NCBI GenBank assembly: GCA_947179485.1 | Contig: OX359247.1 | Location: 54,347,131 to 54,411,130, forward strand | Direction: 5' to 3' | Origin: Allacma fusca | Taxonomy: Eukaryota; Arthropoda; Collembola; Symphypleona; Sminthuridae | Length of the DNA: 64,000 nt | In this document: positions 22,255 through 34,534 of the stretch, in pieces | Position numbering within the stretch: the stretch's first letter is position 1 | Layout: each line of letters starts with the position of its first letter | Made by a program: the position numbers and the translations under genes | The notes under the pieces: generated by a model | What the model saw: the letters and a program-made list of their open reading frames with translations, nothing else | The model's database searches: none | Told to the model about the DNA's origin: nothing

Positions 22255-23457
22255 ATGAAGTTATTGGTAATTTGGGCAGCAATTGCCCTCTTATCCCTCA
22301 GCGCGCTCACTGACGCACGCGCCAAGCCTGACGACGACTCAAGCAGTGAGGAAATGGGTTGGTTTAATAAAGAAGAAACAACAGCCGCGCCTAATAAAAC
22401 GCAAGTCCCTGCAGGGGTGGCTCCATCTGTTCCAGTTTCAATGGCTGCATCTGTGCCGGCACAGAATGCCACAAACAATACCGAACATAACCATCACAAC
22501 CATCAGGATCCAATGCCTACACCCAAGGAAACGCAAACCATTCATGGCCTGCTGCTGGAGAACCAACCAGTGGGATTCAACCAGACATGTGGCAATACTG
22601 AAAACAGTCCTCAGTGCGACCGGAGCAAAAACCTTGTGTGCTCACCCATGAAAAAGTGCACATGTGATCCTAATGAGAAGGCCATCTACATCAAAGCCAT
22701 TGGATCCTGTTCTAAGATCTCCGCCGCGACCTCCTCCTTCTCCTGCGAGCATGATGAGCAATGCCGGGAGGGTACTTTCGGACCATATTCACAATGTAAC
22801 TCCGAAACTCGCCGATGTGAATGCGTGAGCGATTTCGCTAACAAGCCCGTCATCCGTCACAATGATAAATGCTTCATCCAGAAACGAATTGGGGACTACT
22901 GCACGGACAATGAGGTCTGCGATGCCTCCATTGAGGGAAAAACTGATTGCATCCCAAACCCACCAATTGACAACGGGACGATCATCGTGGAACCAGTCCC
23001 TGTTAACAACACCCGTTGCAACTGCGCCTACGACCACGTATTTCTTAATAACACTAGCAGCGCCAAGGACGAATGTGCCCCTAGAGGAACTTCGGAGAGT
23101 TCAGAATGTAAATCGGATATCCAATGCCAGGCTGGTTTGGGAAACCTCTCGCGCTGTTTCGGAAGAAAATGCCAATGTGCGGATGTTTACAACAAGTTTA
23201 CCGTCATCTTTTTCAAGAACTATTGTTACAGGAAGCTTAATCTGAATGATGTCTGCACGTCTGATATTGAATGTCAAGCTGGGATCAGCGATGATGCCGT
23301 CTGCGTCTTCCATGAGTCATACCTGCCCAATGAGAAGACTTGTCAATGCCCTGAGGGCAAAACTTGTGAGAAGAGGTCGGGTGATGGCGCTGCCGGACTT
23401 CTGGTGTCCGTTACATTAGTCCTTCTGGGAGCTGTTGCTACTAGAGTCGTTACATAA
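22255..23457 (+). CDS. Cys-rich EB-like protein, probably GPI-anchored
   Basis: Single frame of 400 aa. Residues 1-23 form a signal peptide (core LLVIWAAIALLSLSALTDA). Residues about 24-105 are a low-complexity linker rich in Ala, Pro, Asn and His (a HNHHNHQ stretch) with several N-glycosylation sequons. Residues about 110-375 hold four to five Cys-rich units (for example FSCEHDEQC, DYCTDNEVC, SECKSDIQC, DVCTSDIEC) closed by C-x-C pairs, as in the gene at 19661. The C-terminus is a hydrophobic stretch (GAAGLLVSVTLVLLGAVATRVVT) preceded by SGDG and with no charged cytoplasmic tail. That suggests GPI attachment, whereas its paralogue has a true transmembrane anchor. Function is unknown. The coding part lacks introns, like its paralogue. 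Confidence 0.85.
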   Translation: MKLLVIWAAIALLSLSALTDARAKPDDDSSSEEMGWFNKEETTAAPNKTQVPAGVAPSVPVSMAASVPAQNATNNTEHNHHNHQDPMPTPKETQTIHGLLLENQPVGFNQTCGNTENSPQCDRSKNLVCSPMKKCTCDPNEKAIYIKAIGSCSKISAATSSFSCEHDEQCREGTFGPYSQCNSETRRCECVSDFANKPVIRHNDKCFIQKRIGDYCTDNEVCDASIEGKTDCIPNPPIDNGTIIVEPVPVNNTRCNCAYDHVFLNNTSSAKDECAPRGTSESSECKSDIQCQAGLGNLSRCFGRKCQCADVYNKFTVIFFKNYCYRKLNLNDVCTSDIECQAGISDDAVCVFHESYLPNEKTCQCPEGKTCEKRSGDGAAGLLVSVTLVLLGAVATRVVT

Positions 23458-23596
23458 AATACCAAAAGTATTAACTGCATTTTCAGTTTTAATATCTAAA
23501 ATATTAAATTGACTGCCCGTTACATCATCTTTCCGGGCTGTTTGGGTGGATGTCTTGACAAAGGGCTATATTTACAATACAATGATGTTCTGTTAA

Positions 23597-23602
23597 AATA
23601 AA
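23597..23602 (+). terminator. poly(A) signal, EB-like gene 2
   Basis: AATAAA about 140 bases after the stop codon at 23455-23457. Confidence 0.5.
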
Positions 23603-26600
23603 AATAGCAAAACAAACCCTCTGCTCTAATTTCTTATCATCCAATTCTCTACATAATATATTAAGAGAATTAAATTTCAATAAACTATAATGCCATTATA
23701 ATTCAATATTATACATAACTACTTTCATTTTAGCATTGAGAACAAGTATTTTCCGATTATGCCAGAAACATAAGAAATATTTTATGCATTTTAAAAATAT
23801 CACAATCACTGCTGCAAACACACTACTGCTCTTATGTACTCTTACTTGACCTGAAGAAATTCTAGTAGTGCTTTCCAGTCATTTTTGTACCTAAATACAA
23901 GTCATTTTTGTAGCGAACTCAATCACTCAAACTGTTACTCAATTTCTGTAAGGGGTAAGAAAAATCAGTCTGATAATTTAGCTCATGACAATCACAGTTT
24001 TATAACAACAAGGTGGTTTCGGTTACGTAACCTTCCATCCGGTAAGTAAGGAAATATCTATACATAATTCCTAAACGCCCACTGTCAGCAGGATTTTTCA
24101 AAAATACCGTTAAACGACACCTAGAAGAAAATCAAACAATGACACTCCTATCTCGGACCCTGTTTTTCATTCCTAGATGTCCGTCTATTGGTCGTCTCGA
24201 CTACCTAAGCTAATTAATTAAACTACATTTTCACACAGGTTTGATCTGAAAGCAAATCTAAACCATCATTATTCCAGCAAATGAATCCACAAAAAATGCT
24301 TTCCAAGTACTTCATCTCAATGAAAACTAATTAATAAAAAACTGAGTTAGAAGCAATGTTGCCTGTGACTTGAATGATAATTTATTTACCTTCAAATGAA
24401 CCCCAGCCGTAAATAAGTATTGACATAAGGACCAAAACGGGAACGTGACGAAGGCTACAGATTCAGTGAACTCTCGCTGTAAGGCATTTTCTTGGAAGTA
24501 AATCTTCTCTATGGGGTCGAACATATTTGGATAAAATCACATTTATCGCTATATTATTTTTTCTCTTTAAAATAGCATCTCATTGGTCCATCTTATATAC
24601 ATAACTAATTAACTATAAGAGCAAATTTTAAATTTTGAAAGGTTGCTCTTTATAAAGAGAATGTACTGTACTTGATAATAGCTGGCGAGTGCCTCTAGTG
24701 TGACTGTAAACACTCAAAATACATCTCTCCTTACGAGAGATGAGTGCTGTATGTGAGACATATGTAATACCGTTGCTTTCCCAGGGGCTCAAATATTTTG
24801 ACACATTTATACCACGATTTTAATTTTTAATGTAAGAACATATGTAATTATATGGCTCTATACAAGTCAAATTTTGGTATGGAGTGTTTTTATAGTAGAG
24901 AGAGAGAGTTAATTTTTAAGGTACCATATTTATATTGTCAGATTTGAGATTATATACATTTTAAAGTTCCTATGTGTTTGTATCGATCCGCTCACAGCTC
25001 ATGCATACGTACTTCAAAAATATGTATGAGGAGATGGGAGCTTCTTGTCCTATCTAGAAATGACTAGATTCCCCAACGTTTACATTTCCCAGCCCAAAAT
25101 AGACAAGTGCTATCATTTGCTTTCATTCTCTTTCCTCCATGAAGGTTGAGTCTGAACAAATCTTTATTAAATAGTATTATTCACACTATGCCTTAAGTAC
25201 AAAACTTTCGATTTAGATTTATGACTTTTACATGTACATTACATACTAATTAAGTAACAATCCCATCCTTATGAATTCTAGCGAATTGGAACAATCCTGA
25301 CGTACATGATAGTAAATACTAAAATATAAAACTCTACCACAGAACGAGATTTCTTCGAAAATGTGCACTGAAGCAGGGATTCCATGGAACACGAAAAAAT
25401 TGAAGCTACGTACATTCGTGCAGAAATCAAATTAATCCCTGGAAAGTGACATATTCCAAATCGGAGCAATCAAATATTGACTTAGGAATATGTGACAAAT
25501 AATCAAGTCAAGTCAGTCTGAATGACATATGAACTGGAAATTATTCCCAGAGACCTTGGCAATTCCTAAAGGAGCCGATTCGGTCATGGTAATTTTCCTC
25601 CTATATGAAGATAGTCATGCTCATATGAAACAAATTTACGTACATATGACGGATCAGAGATCTTACAATATTAGGAGGCATCCTCCCGCATAAACAAGTG
25701 TAACGTGATATTTTACACAGATCCTCGCATCCCTTCATCTCCCAAGCGTAAAGAGTCGGTTGAGGGAATCCTCATCATAGGAATTAAATCTACAGCCTTC
25801 CCTCCATATATGTATGCAGTGCACTATAGTACTATCCCGCTTACATAATTGCATAATATGTGTGCCTTGTAGATATAAATGCATAACACATAGGGGCAAA
25901 TGAGCATTCAGGAATAAGAGTAATAATTACATATTATGTACATACATACCTACAAAAATGAAAAATGCATGTCTGAATCTAACAGCAGGTGTAATTACTA
26001 CATGCATAATAATTATAATAATTACCACAAACACAGGGAGCCATGTGCATAGGAATGGAATAAATCATATGATTACCAGCTCACATGCATTTGTTTGTAC
26101 AGTCTACTCTCTTTATAAGAACATCCCCTGAGGCTCTCAAAATATCTCTTGTAACGCAACCTTAGAATATCTCTTTCGAACACACTCCTGAAAGTAAAAA
26201 AATTAATATAGTTTTGAAGGGAAATATGCACCTAATATTTTGACGCCTACCCAGAAATTCCTCTGTAAATATAAAGTGATCTCGAACAAAAAGAGTTGAC
26301 TGTATCACTTGCAGAAAAATCCTCCCGTGATGAACTTTAATTCCTCTGGAATCTTCTTCCTCGTTAATCTATCCTCTGATTGAGGGTATTATAATATCGA
26401 GGGAGGTTCTTATATCTATGTACATATGTATGACAGAATCCTCCCTTGAATAATTGTAAAAGTCAAATTAAGTTCACAATGTCAAAAAAAAAATTCATTC
26501 AACTCAAGTGGACAGGAGACTTCCTCTCTATAGCGACTCCATCCATACAGCTTCCCTTTTAAAAACACACAATGAAATTCCTAGAATAATAACTATATAA

Positions 26601-29515
26601 CTCCCGTCAATGTAATTTTTTCTCGTTTACTACACCCGAACCCAATCAGTATTTTAGTACGTGAATTCTCTTACGTATAGAAACTTCCATTGAATACCAC
26701 TGACTCAGTTTGAACTGACAATGAGAGTATAGGAATTATATGAATGGCTGGTATCCCCAAGACGGACAACTTTAATAAAGGATGGAAGGTTTCGTGTAGC
26801 GTCAAACTTCTTTATATCAAAGTTACCGTGTGTGTGTTGTTAGTGAGAAGTGAACATGTTTTCCCACGTTTTTTTTTTTTTTGACGTTATACATGTACAT
26901 TAATTATGACTCAGGAGACAAGTACACTGTAGTTAGTTGCAAGGTTTAAAGACAAGTTTGTTTTTTTTTGCATGTGCAAAATCATTACCATCACGCTATC
27001 ATTACTATTTGCAATAATAATGACCAGGGGTTTCACAGAGGAGTGAATTTTGCTCTTGTTTTATATTACTTCAATTGAGATCATTCATCACAGCTTCCTA
27101 CTCAACACTCAGGCACCTCAGCTGGCTAGTCACATTTTGACTTTAGGATTTTTCTTATAAGTTTTATCTTCCAGGAGTTTTGTGTCCAATTTTACTACAA
27201 AAATTTCAAAGCATAAATCTTGCTCAATTTGGCCAAAATAGCAATAACAAGATCCAGTGGTAACATTTGCAAAACTAGTGAATCTGTCCTGCCTTTTTTG
27301 GAGAGAGGGAATTTCAAATAATTTCCAGCTCAAACTCCAATCCTGTCCACGTCAAAGTCCATAGATCAAAGCAAAAAAAAAGGTACAGAATGTTTTGAAC
27401 AATTTAATGCCTGTAGACGGCTTGGGGCTTTGGACTGAAATGTAGAAAGTTTATTATAAGTATTGGGTTCTAAGCGTCCGTGTGTTAAATTTATCTATCT
27501 ATAGAATTTGCTCTTTGGTTCTAAAAGTTGAAAATATTTTCCTAAAGGGATCCAATGGAATATTTTGAGTCGTACAAATATACACAATAGAAATTAAAAT
27601 CTTCATAAAAATACTTTGACGCCAGAACCTCACGCAATACTCACAGAGCTCTATGTATATTGGAGGGTTTGTAAATCATGCAGAAAATAAGTAAGCACTT
27701 GTTATTGACTTTATCCTGCCTGATTGAATCTCCAGTATAGTGTTGTATAGGGGCACACTGTGTATATGTATCAATTATTATAGACTTGTAATAATTATTA
27801 TTTATTTGAAATAAAGCATCACTATTTATTCTGCTTTATGTCCTTAGTGATAAACGTCTCCTTGGGTTAATAATACCAATTATAGGGGTATATGAATATT
27901 CGATATAGTTTAAATACATTTATGTACTTTGACAGTACATATAGAAATTGTACTATCTCTCATTTTCTAACCACTACATAGTAAATACTCACGTAATGTC
28001 TTCACGAGGCACGGAATGGGATGAAACTATTGCCAAAGTGACAGTTGTGGAGGAAACTTTCCTAATATTAATTTCCTTGATAATTTCCACATTCAGTGAG
28101 GAATTACTTCTGTGCATTGAATGATCGGTATGGGAATATTCTCTTCAGGGCGGATTTTTTTGCGGGGATTTTAAAAGAGCGAGTAAGTCTCACCGTTTTT
28201 TTTCTTCCTTTTATTCAAACAGAATTTGCATTCAATAATTAGTTAAAACATCAATGTAAATTTCAAATCAGGACTTGTTCTAAAGTATAAACACATTTTG
28301 GCATTTAATCCGGTTCGGAAAAATTTCTTTTGATTGGAAACATTAATTTTAGAATTTCAATTGAAAATAGTGCTAATTTGTGCTATTGCCACAGGAGACG
28401 CCCATAGACACAATTAGAAAAACAAGAGAAAAACAGTAATAGGATTTTTGATTTTATTCGTTTTTTATTTTTACTTTTGATCTTTCCATATAAGTTTTTA
28501 CTGGTTTTGAGGCTCAGCCGAAAACTGCGTATGTTTGCACAGTTCGGCAAATATTGTACGGATAATTTTTATTTACTGTCAGACGCAAACGCGGAATTGT
28601 TAAAAAGTTAATTGATCTGAGAGCCACCTGTTGAGAAAATAAATATAATGCGTAACCTGCCATGAGAATTAAACTCATTTCCACCCACTTATTGTAACAG
28701 AGTATACTCGATTAGATATGTCAACTTTGTAATCTCCAATAGACAATTCAATATTCCAGACCCCTCACAAGAGACATTTCATGTTTGTAAGGTCAAGACT
28801 ATTTGGTCACATTTCCGATTAAATGGGAATTTTGCTTTGAATTTTTATAGTGCTTAAAAATAACATTACGTTAGATATGACACATTTCCGTACCATAGCA
28901 AAAGTTGAAACGTTCGAATATTGTTTTAACTTCTTTTCCGTAGCGGTTTCAGTTCAGCGGTCTTTTATTCCTACCGAGATTTTTCTTATATGACCGGTCT
29001 CTACATCTGTACGGACCAAAATTCCTACGGAGGTAGAATTTTTCTTCATAGAAACGTCATTGTGAATGCCCATTAGGAGACGCTCTTAAAATATCATAAT
29101 TATTTTCATTAGGGGCAAAAATAATTTGAGGTGTGTGTTTCTTATTAATCAGGAATTTTTTCTCGTCGTAAGAGCTGTTAGAATTGGAAGGGGTTAAAAT
29201 TTTGGCTCCTGTGCGGGCTACCCTTAAACGGAGAGTGTAAAATATGTGAAACCCAAGAGAGCATTCACTAAAGTCTATTTTTGAAATGTCCATAGTATTC
29301 GTAATCAGGACTATTTGAAAGAGGTGTCAGAAAAATTATAGCGAGGGTGACAAAAGATAGGATTGAATTGTGTGGAGTGAGAAAGTGTTCCAGGGAAAAC
29401 GTGTGACGGTTGAAATGGTCTGTCGTCAGGATGTCTAGTGAGACTCCGGGGGAATGCAGAATGTGGGAGAGCGGAGAGGAGTGTAAATATTTGGAGTGAT
29501 ACATACATAGAAAAG

Positions 29516-29545
29516 CGAGAGAGAGAGAGAGAGAGAAAAAAAAAA
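29516..29545 (+). repeat. (GA)n microsatellite plus poly-A
   Basis: About ten GA units run into ten A residues. Confidence 0.8.
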
Positions 29546-30723
29546 CGGAATAATCTGAGAGACTCAAATGCGTCCTGTTGTGGAGTGGATGAATGCACAA
29601 GAAGTGATTTTATTCGTCGGTTTGAGTATTTACTCAAAATTTGAGCTCCTCTCAGTCAGGGATGAATAGAGAAAGGAAGTTAGGCTCTATACGTGCCTTC
29701 GGATGTACTGGCCATGGACGACGATATAAGGGCGAGGTTGTAGTTAGATGTCACTTGTCAACTCTCTGTCACTTGTCACAGTCGTATCTTGAAGAAGAAA
29801 TATTAGATTATCGCCATTTATTTATTAGGAACTTACTAATCCATAGCAATGATTAAAAATTTCTTCTCATCTTATTACATCAAATGGTTCGATTCAATCA
29901 CTCTCTCTCTCTCTCTTGGGAACATGTGTGCTTCTGTGTATACGAATGTACAGGATCCCAGACAGACTTTTCCTACCTCCTCCTTACAAAAGCGTCATAA
30001 ATAAATTTAAGCCTGCTTACAACGCAGTCAGAAAAAGATTTCAACGTCATTTACCTCCTGCTATATTTATTTTCATGATTTAGAAATATCCACAAATTTA
30101 TCTTCAAAACATGTTTTCCCGATTATTTTGAAATTCGATGGGTTTTGTAATGAATAGATATCACACAAATTTTTTATGCATAGAATTGAGGGCGCTTTAA
30201 GGGAAAAAGTAGGAAAGTTGGTAAGAAGCCCGCAGGGCACAAACACAGTAGTGAAAGACTTTACATTCAAAATCCTGGACTCTTATAGGCAGTCTCATGG
30301 GAAATGGTCAAAAATCTTATTTATCAGCCCACAATTAAAACCGACGGCTAGAGGTGCCAGAAACCTAAGGTTGAGTTATAATTTTAAAAAAATCAGATTT
30401 TTAAGGTTAAAAATACTAACCTTTTTTTGTAATTTGCTGCCGAAAATACTGACCTAGGTCAATATAAATTTTATTATATTGACCTACATATGTGAATTTA
30501 AATTTGAATAAAAGTTCTGTGACAAATGGGTATAAATTTGGGAATTGAAAAATGTTTTGACAATATATGGACTGGAGAGAGGTGAGCTACATAGGTTTTG
30601 TGGGATCCCGTACAGGCATGTTTAGTAACGTGGACTGAAATGTTCTCAAATTTTTATTTTGATAAAAACAAACATTGTAAGACTTATGTGACTCTTGATT
30701 TTCAAATACATGGGTGATATTTA

Positions 30724-30743
30724 TGTGTGTGTGTGTGTGTGTG
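30724..30743 (+). repeat. (TG)n microsatellite
   Basis: Ten uninterrupted TG units. Confidence 0.85.
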
Positions 30744-33120
30744 CTAAAGGGTCGTTCATTCTCTTTTATGCTCCTGAGCTTTCCCATACATATATGTATA
30801 TATGTACACTATTATTTACAATCTGAAAGCTTTCCCATGGAAACTGCAATAAATGCTAATTCTCCCTTGGGAATACTTTGTAAGAAGACAAATTGAACTT
30901 TTGTAGTAGATGGGGGTTCATTGAGGAAATTTGGGCTGGACAGTTCTTCCCTCAATTGAATCTAGCGTCTTTTGAGGCCCAGACTTGTTTTGGGCCATAA
31001 CTGGATTTACATACGTATTTAAGGAGTTCATCCTAAAAAGAGAGGTTGGAAGTGCGTGAGAAGATATGAGCATTTTGTATATTTTGATTCACCAAGTTTT
31101 TCATTCATGCGTCTGTTCCCTTTTGTAGGCTTTTACGCACAATCTTGACATTATGACATTGTGCTGGACTCTCACAGACAGCTTATTCTTTATTTAACTT
31201 ATTTTGTTATTCCACTAACTCATTCTTTCCACCACCATGGACTCAATTTTATTTTCGGCATAGAAACACACAACTATGTAGTCTTCACACTGACCTCCTG
31301 TTAGTATAACAAATCTCTCACAAACAACTATTTGGATCTCAGCACAATTCTCTGCCTGTAACAGAGAAATCAATTCCCCTGAATAAAAACAGACACATAA
31401 AGCACCCTGTAATTGGAGCAAAATCCCAAACTTTTGACATGCTCATTTACTATAGTCCTAAGAACAAGACAAGTCAAACATTCGGGTATAGATAGAAGGA
31501 ATGTGTCCACACGTGTTTTCAGGATCAAGTCCTCTTGTAACGTTGTCTCTTCCCGAGTGGGAATTCCGGAGGCAAATATCCCTTCAAAAGACTTTTATTG
31601 TCAGCATTGTATATGTTTACAAAAGCTCCATAAATACCTTGCAACACCACTCTATTTACGCTCAGAGCACAAATACCCTCCAGTTTTGAAATGATTTCAA
31701 TTCAGCCCAAGGAAATTGACAAGTCTGTTAAGGGACGATAAAATTGGCAAGCGTTTATATTTTAAGCTATGGATTGTATATCTCCACTCCCTCCCACATT
31801 AAATTACGGGAAAGGAACAGGAGCTATATATTTCCCTCTTTTAGTACTCTTACAACGGCGTATACAAAATCCCACCCTAGCCATATATCTTTGTTCTCCT
31901 TTTCTTGTTATGCAAGGAATTCTCCGGAAGTTGAGCCTGCAAGAGAAAGCAAAATATGCTTTGAGGATATTTGTTCAAAATTCTCGGAAATAGTTTTATT
32001 TCCTTATTTATTTTTCCATCAAAGGAAATAATTGCTTGGAGAACTTTCCCCTAAATCCCTCACCCACATTTTTCGGCAAACATTTCGGCAAAGATGGGAA
32101 TTTCCAAAAGTATTAATAATTATTAAATGTGAAACTTATGCTACGCTTATGCTCCGATACATCCCCTCAGGTTTAAAGTGAGTCTCTATAATGATCTAAC
32201 GCAATATTATTTCCCCCCAGTTTTCAATAGAGTTCTAAAGTTTTCATAGGATTGATCCAATCCGGCTGGGACAGTCCTTATTCCCAGGAGGGTTGTCCCA
32301 TTTCTCGGAATAATTGCTCAGAAATTTAAGGACAGTCCAATTTACCAACAGGTTAATGTACGGATATCAACCTGTTGTCCAAAATCCCGTTCTGAGGTTT
32401 TTTTTTCTACATTGATTGTAAAAATTCGGAATGGAATTTTAAAGAATTGAGTGCAAATGAAATAGTAGGGAGACACTTTTTAAAAGATGGGGCACTGTCA
32501 GACGCCGAGATGAATTTAGTGGGGCGCTGTATTTAATTAATTCGGAAAATATTCTGGGACTGTTGAAAGTCTACCAATGGGATTTATAAACATTCCCAAT
32601 AATATAGGAATAATAATAATAATAATAACTGTTAGGAAAAATTAAAAAAAGTGGGGTGTGAGAGTGATGACGTGGGTGGTTGGATCAGACTGCATGGCTA
32701 TGCCGTGGCTCCTTGAGGTGAATAGAGGGAATTGACATGTGTGTTCCCGATAAGGAAGCAAATAAATTCCGAGTCTCTCGTAATAAACTTTCATCTATTA
32801 TAAATAATGGAGACTCATATATAATGCATGGAATTATGCCCCATACATAGGAGGCTCTGAGTATACAACAAGAGCAATCATCCCCAGTATTTTTTTTCCA
32901 TAACTTGGTTTACATGGTCACTGGAAATGAATGAGTGTTTGTGCTCTTTGGAGGACTTATTTGACTTTTATGTGCTTCCTAGCGTTCACTCAGCCTAAAA
33001 GTTTGGATTGCCCATATGTAACATGTAAACTGTACATATCCATACAGATATGTACATATGAACAATCATGTACTTCCCAAGCCTGACTGACTTGAGTGAG
33101 CATCAGACAGCTTGGCACCT

Positions 33121-33124
<4 letters not shown>

Positions 33125-33170
<46 letters not shown>
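33125..33170 (+). repeat. (CT)n microsatellite
   Basis: About 23 uninterrupted CT units, the longest simple repeat in the window. The peptide-like frames over it are artefacts of the repeat. Confidence 0.9.
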
Positions 33171-33175
<5 letters not shown>

Positions 33176-34534
33176 CACCCATAAATTCCATTAAAATCAT
33201 CCGACCCATCTCAGTCGATTGTGAACCGCTCAGCAGCAGTAATAAAATCCCCACATACACACACACACGTGAGATCCTGTATCTTAAATCTCTCACAAGT
33301 AATTATTAAATTGCAATTATTACCGTTCTCACATCAATTTATTTACTTACAATTCCCTCACGTATAGTCTTCCGTTGAAAAAAAAATATTAAAATTTACT
33401 TTCACCCTGAAACACTTTCACTCCACAAAAGTTCCCAGAGGAAGAAGTATTGTTTTTAAGCCCGAGTCTCACTTTGCCCCGGGACTTTTCTCCATTAAAC
33501 CCCAGCCTGGTTTTGTACTTGACACGACAACTCAACTCAGCCCAAACAATATATTAACAGATATATATTTTTTTTTGCTGAATCAAATTTCCTACTTGAA
33601 TTTCAATTTCGTCCATATTTTCCGGGAACCTTCCATAAAGTAAGTTTGCGGTTGGTTATAATAATTATTTGTTTTTAAAAAATAAAACTTCCAGTAATAA
33701 TTAATTGTAAGGCGGAAGTTTGTAATAATTATTTTAGCTAAGGATTTTGAATTTTGACCCACATATTCAAGGGGGGAAAAACCTCTTTTTGATACGTAGT
33801 ATCTATATATATAGTTAATTACGCATGGTCCTATCATATTTGAACTTCTCTATTGAGCCAGGAAGGGGCAAAGCGGTCATTGGTATTTCTAGAAACTAAC
33901 TACTATTTGACACTCTTAATCTCCTCTCTCGTTTGCTCTTGTCGCTTGAGAACGCATGCAGTTTTCAAAATGGCGTCTTCTGGGGGCTAGATCCCCAATC
34001 TTTATCTCTCCTTTTACGCATCTTCTCTGTACTAAGGACTCTAAGATACTTAGAAATTATCCTGGGCTGTCCTGTCACTCTACAGGGATTTGGAACCCAG
34101 GAATAAATTTTAAGATTAATTTTAATGAGATAATAATTATTACACATGCTTTTTTAATCTACCTTTTGAACTTAACTGAACGTTTAAGGAGGTATTAACG
34201 AGACTTTTGTTATTACTGTAAAATGTTTAGATTTTTTGTGTCTATAATTTCAAATTTCAGCTTTAAATTTATCGTTACTCAAAATTTCTTCCCCTTCTTC
34301 CCCTGGACTGTGAATAATTCCAATCTAAAATTTTACAATAATTCAGTCCCCTCTCCTGAGAATAAGGAACCCTTTCAAAGGGCATGGGGGTAAAAAATAT
34401 TTTGAGTGGGACAATTAATTACTCCAAAATTTATCCTCGTCCCTAAAAGAGCATCCTATTTTTGAAGAGTGAAAGTAATCTTTTGATAGGAAAATCCTTT
34501 TTAAAAATTTCGTTGGTTTTTATTTTTGATATAG

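Larger units (their letters stand above)
23603..34534. other. 11-kb stretch without a recognisable gene
   Basis: Neither strand holds a frame with a domain, signal peptide or convincing exon chain. Simple repeats occur: (GA)n then poly-A near 29516-29545, (CT)n near 29900-29916, (TG)n at 30724-30743, (AAT)n near 32609-32627 and a 46-base (CT)n at 33125-33170. Part of it may be intron or upstream regulatory DNA of the ITP gene, because the first ITP coding segment sits directly behind an acceptor-like TTTGATATAG. Confidence 0.5.

Noticed and set aside
29268-29644. Overlapping frames of about 110 residues near 29.3-29.6 kb
   Set aside because: They run through a (GA)n/poly-A repeat and have no domain, signal peptide or splice context.
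33066-33309. Arg-Glu and Ser-Leu repeat frames
   Set aside because: They are translations of the (CT)n microsatellite on the two strands.
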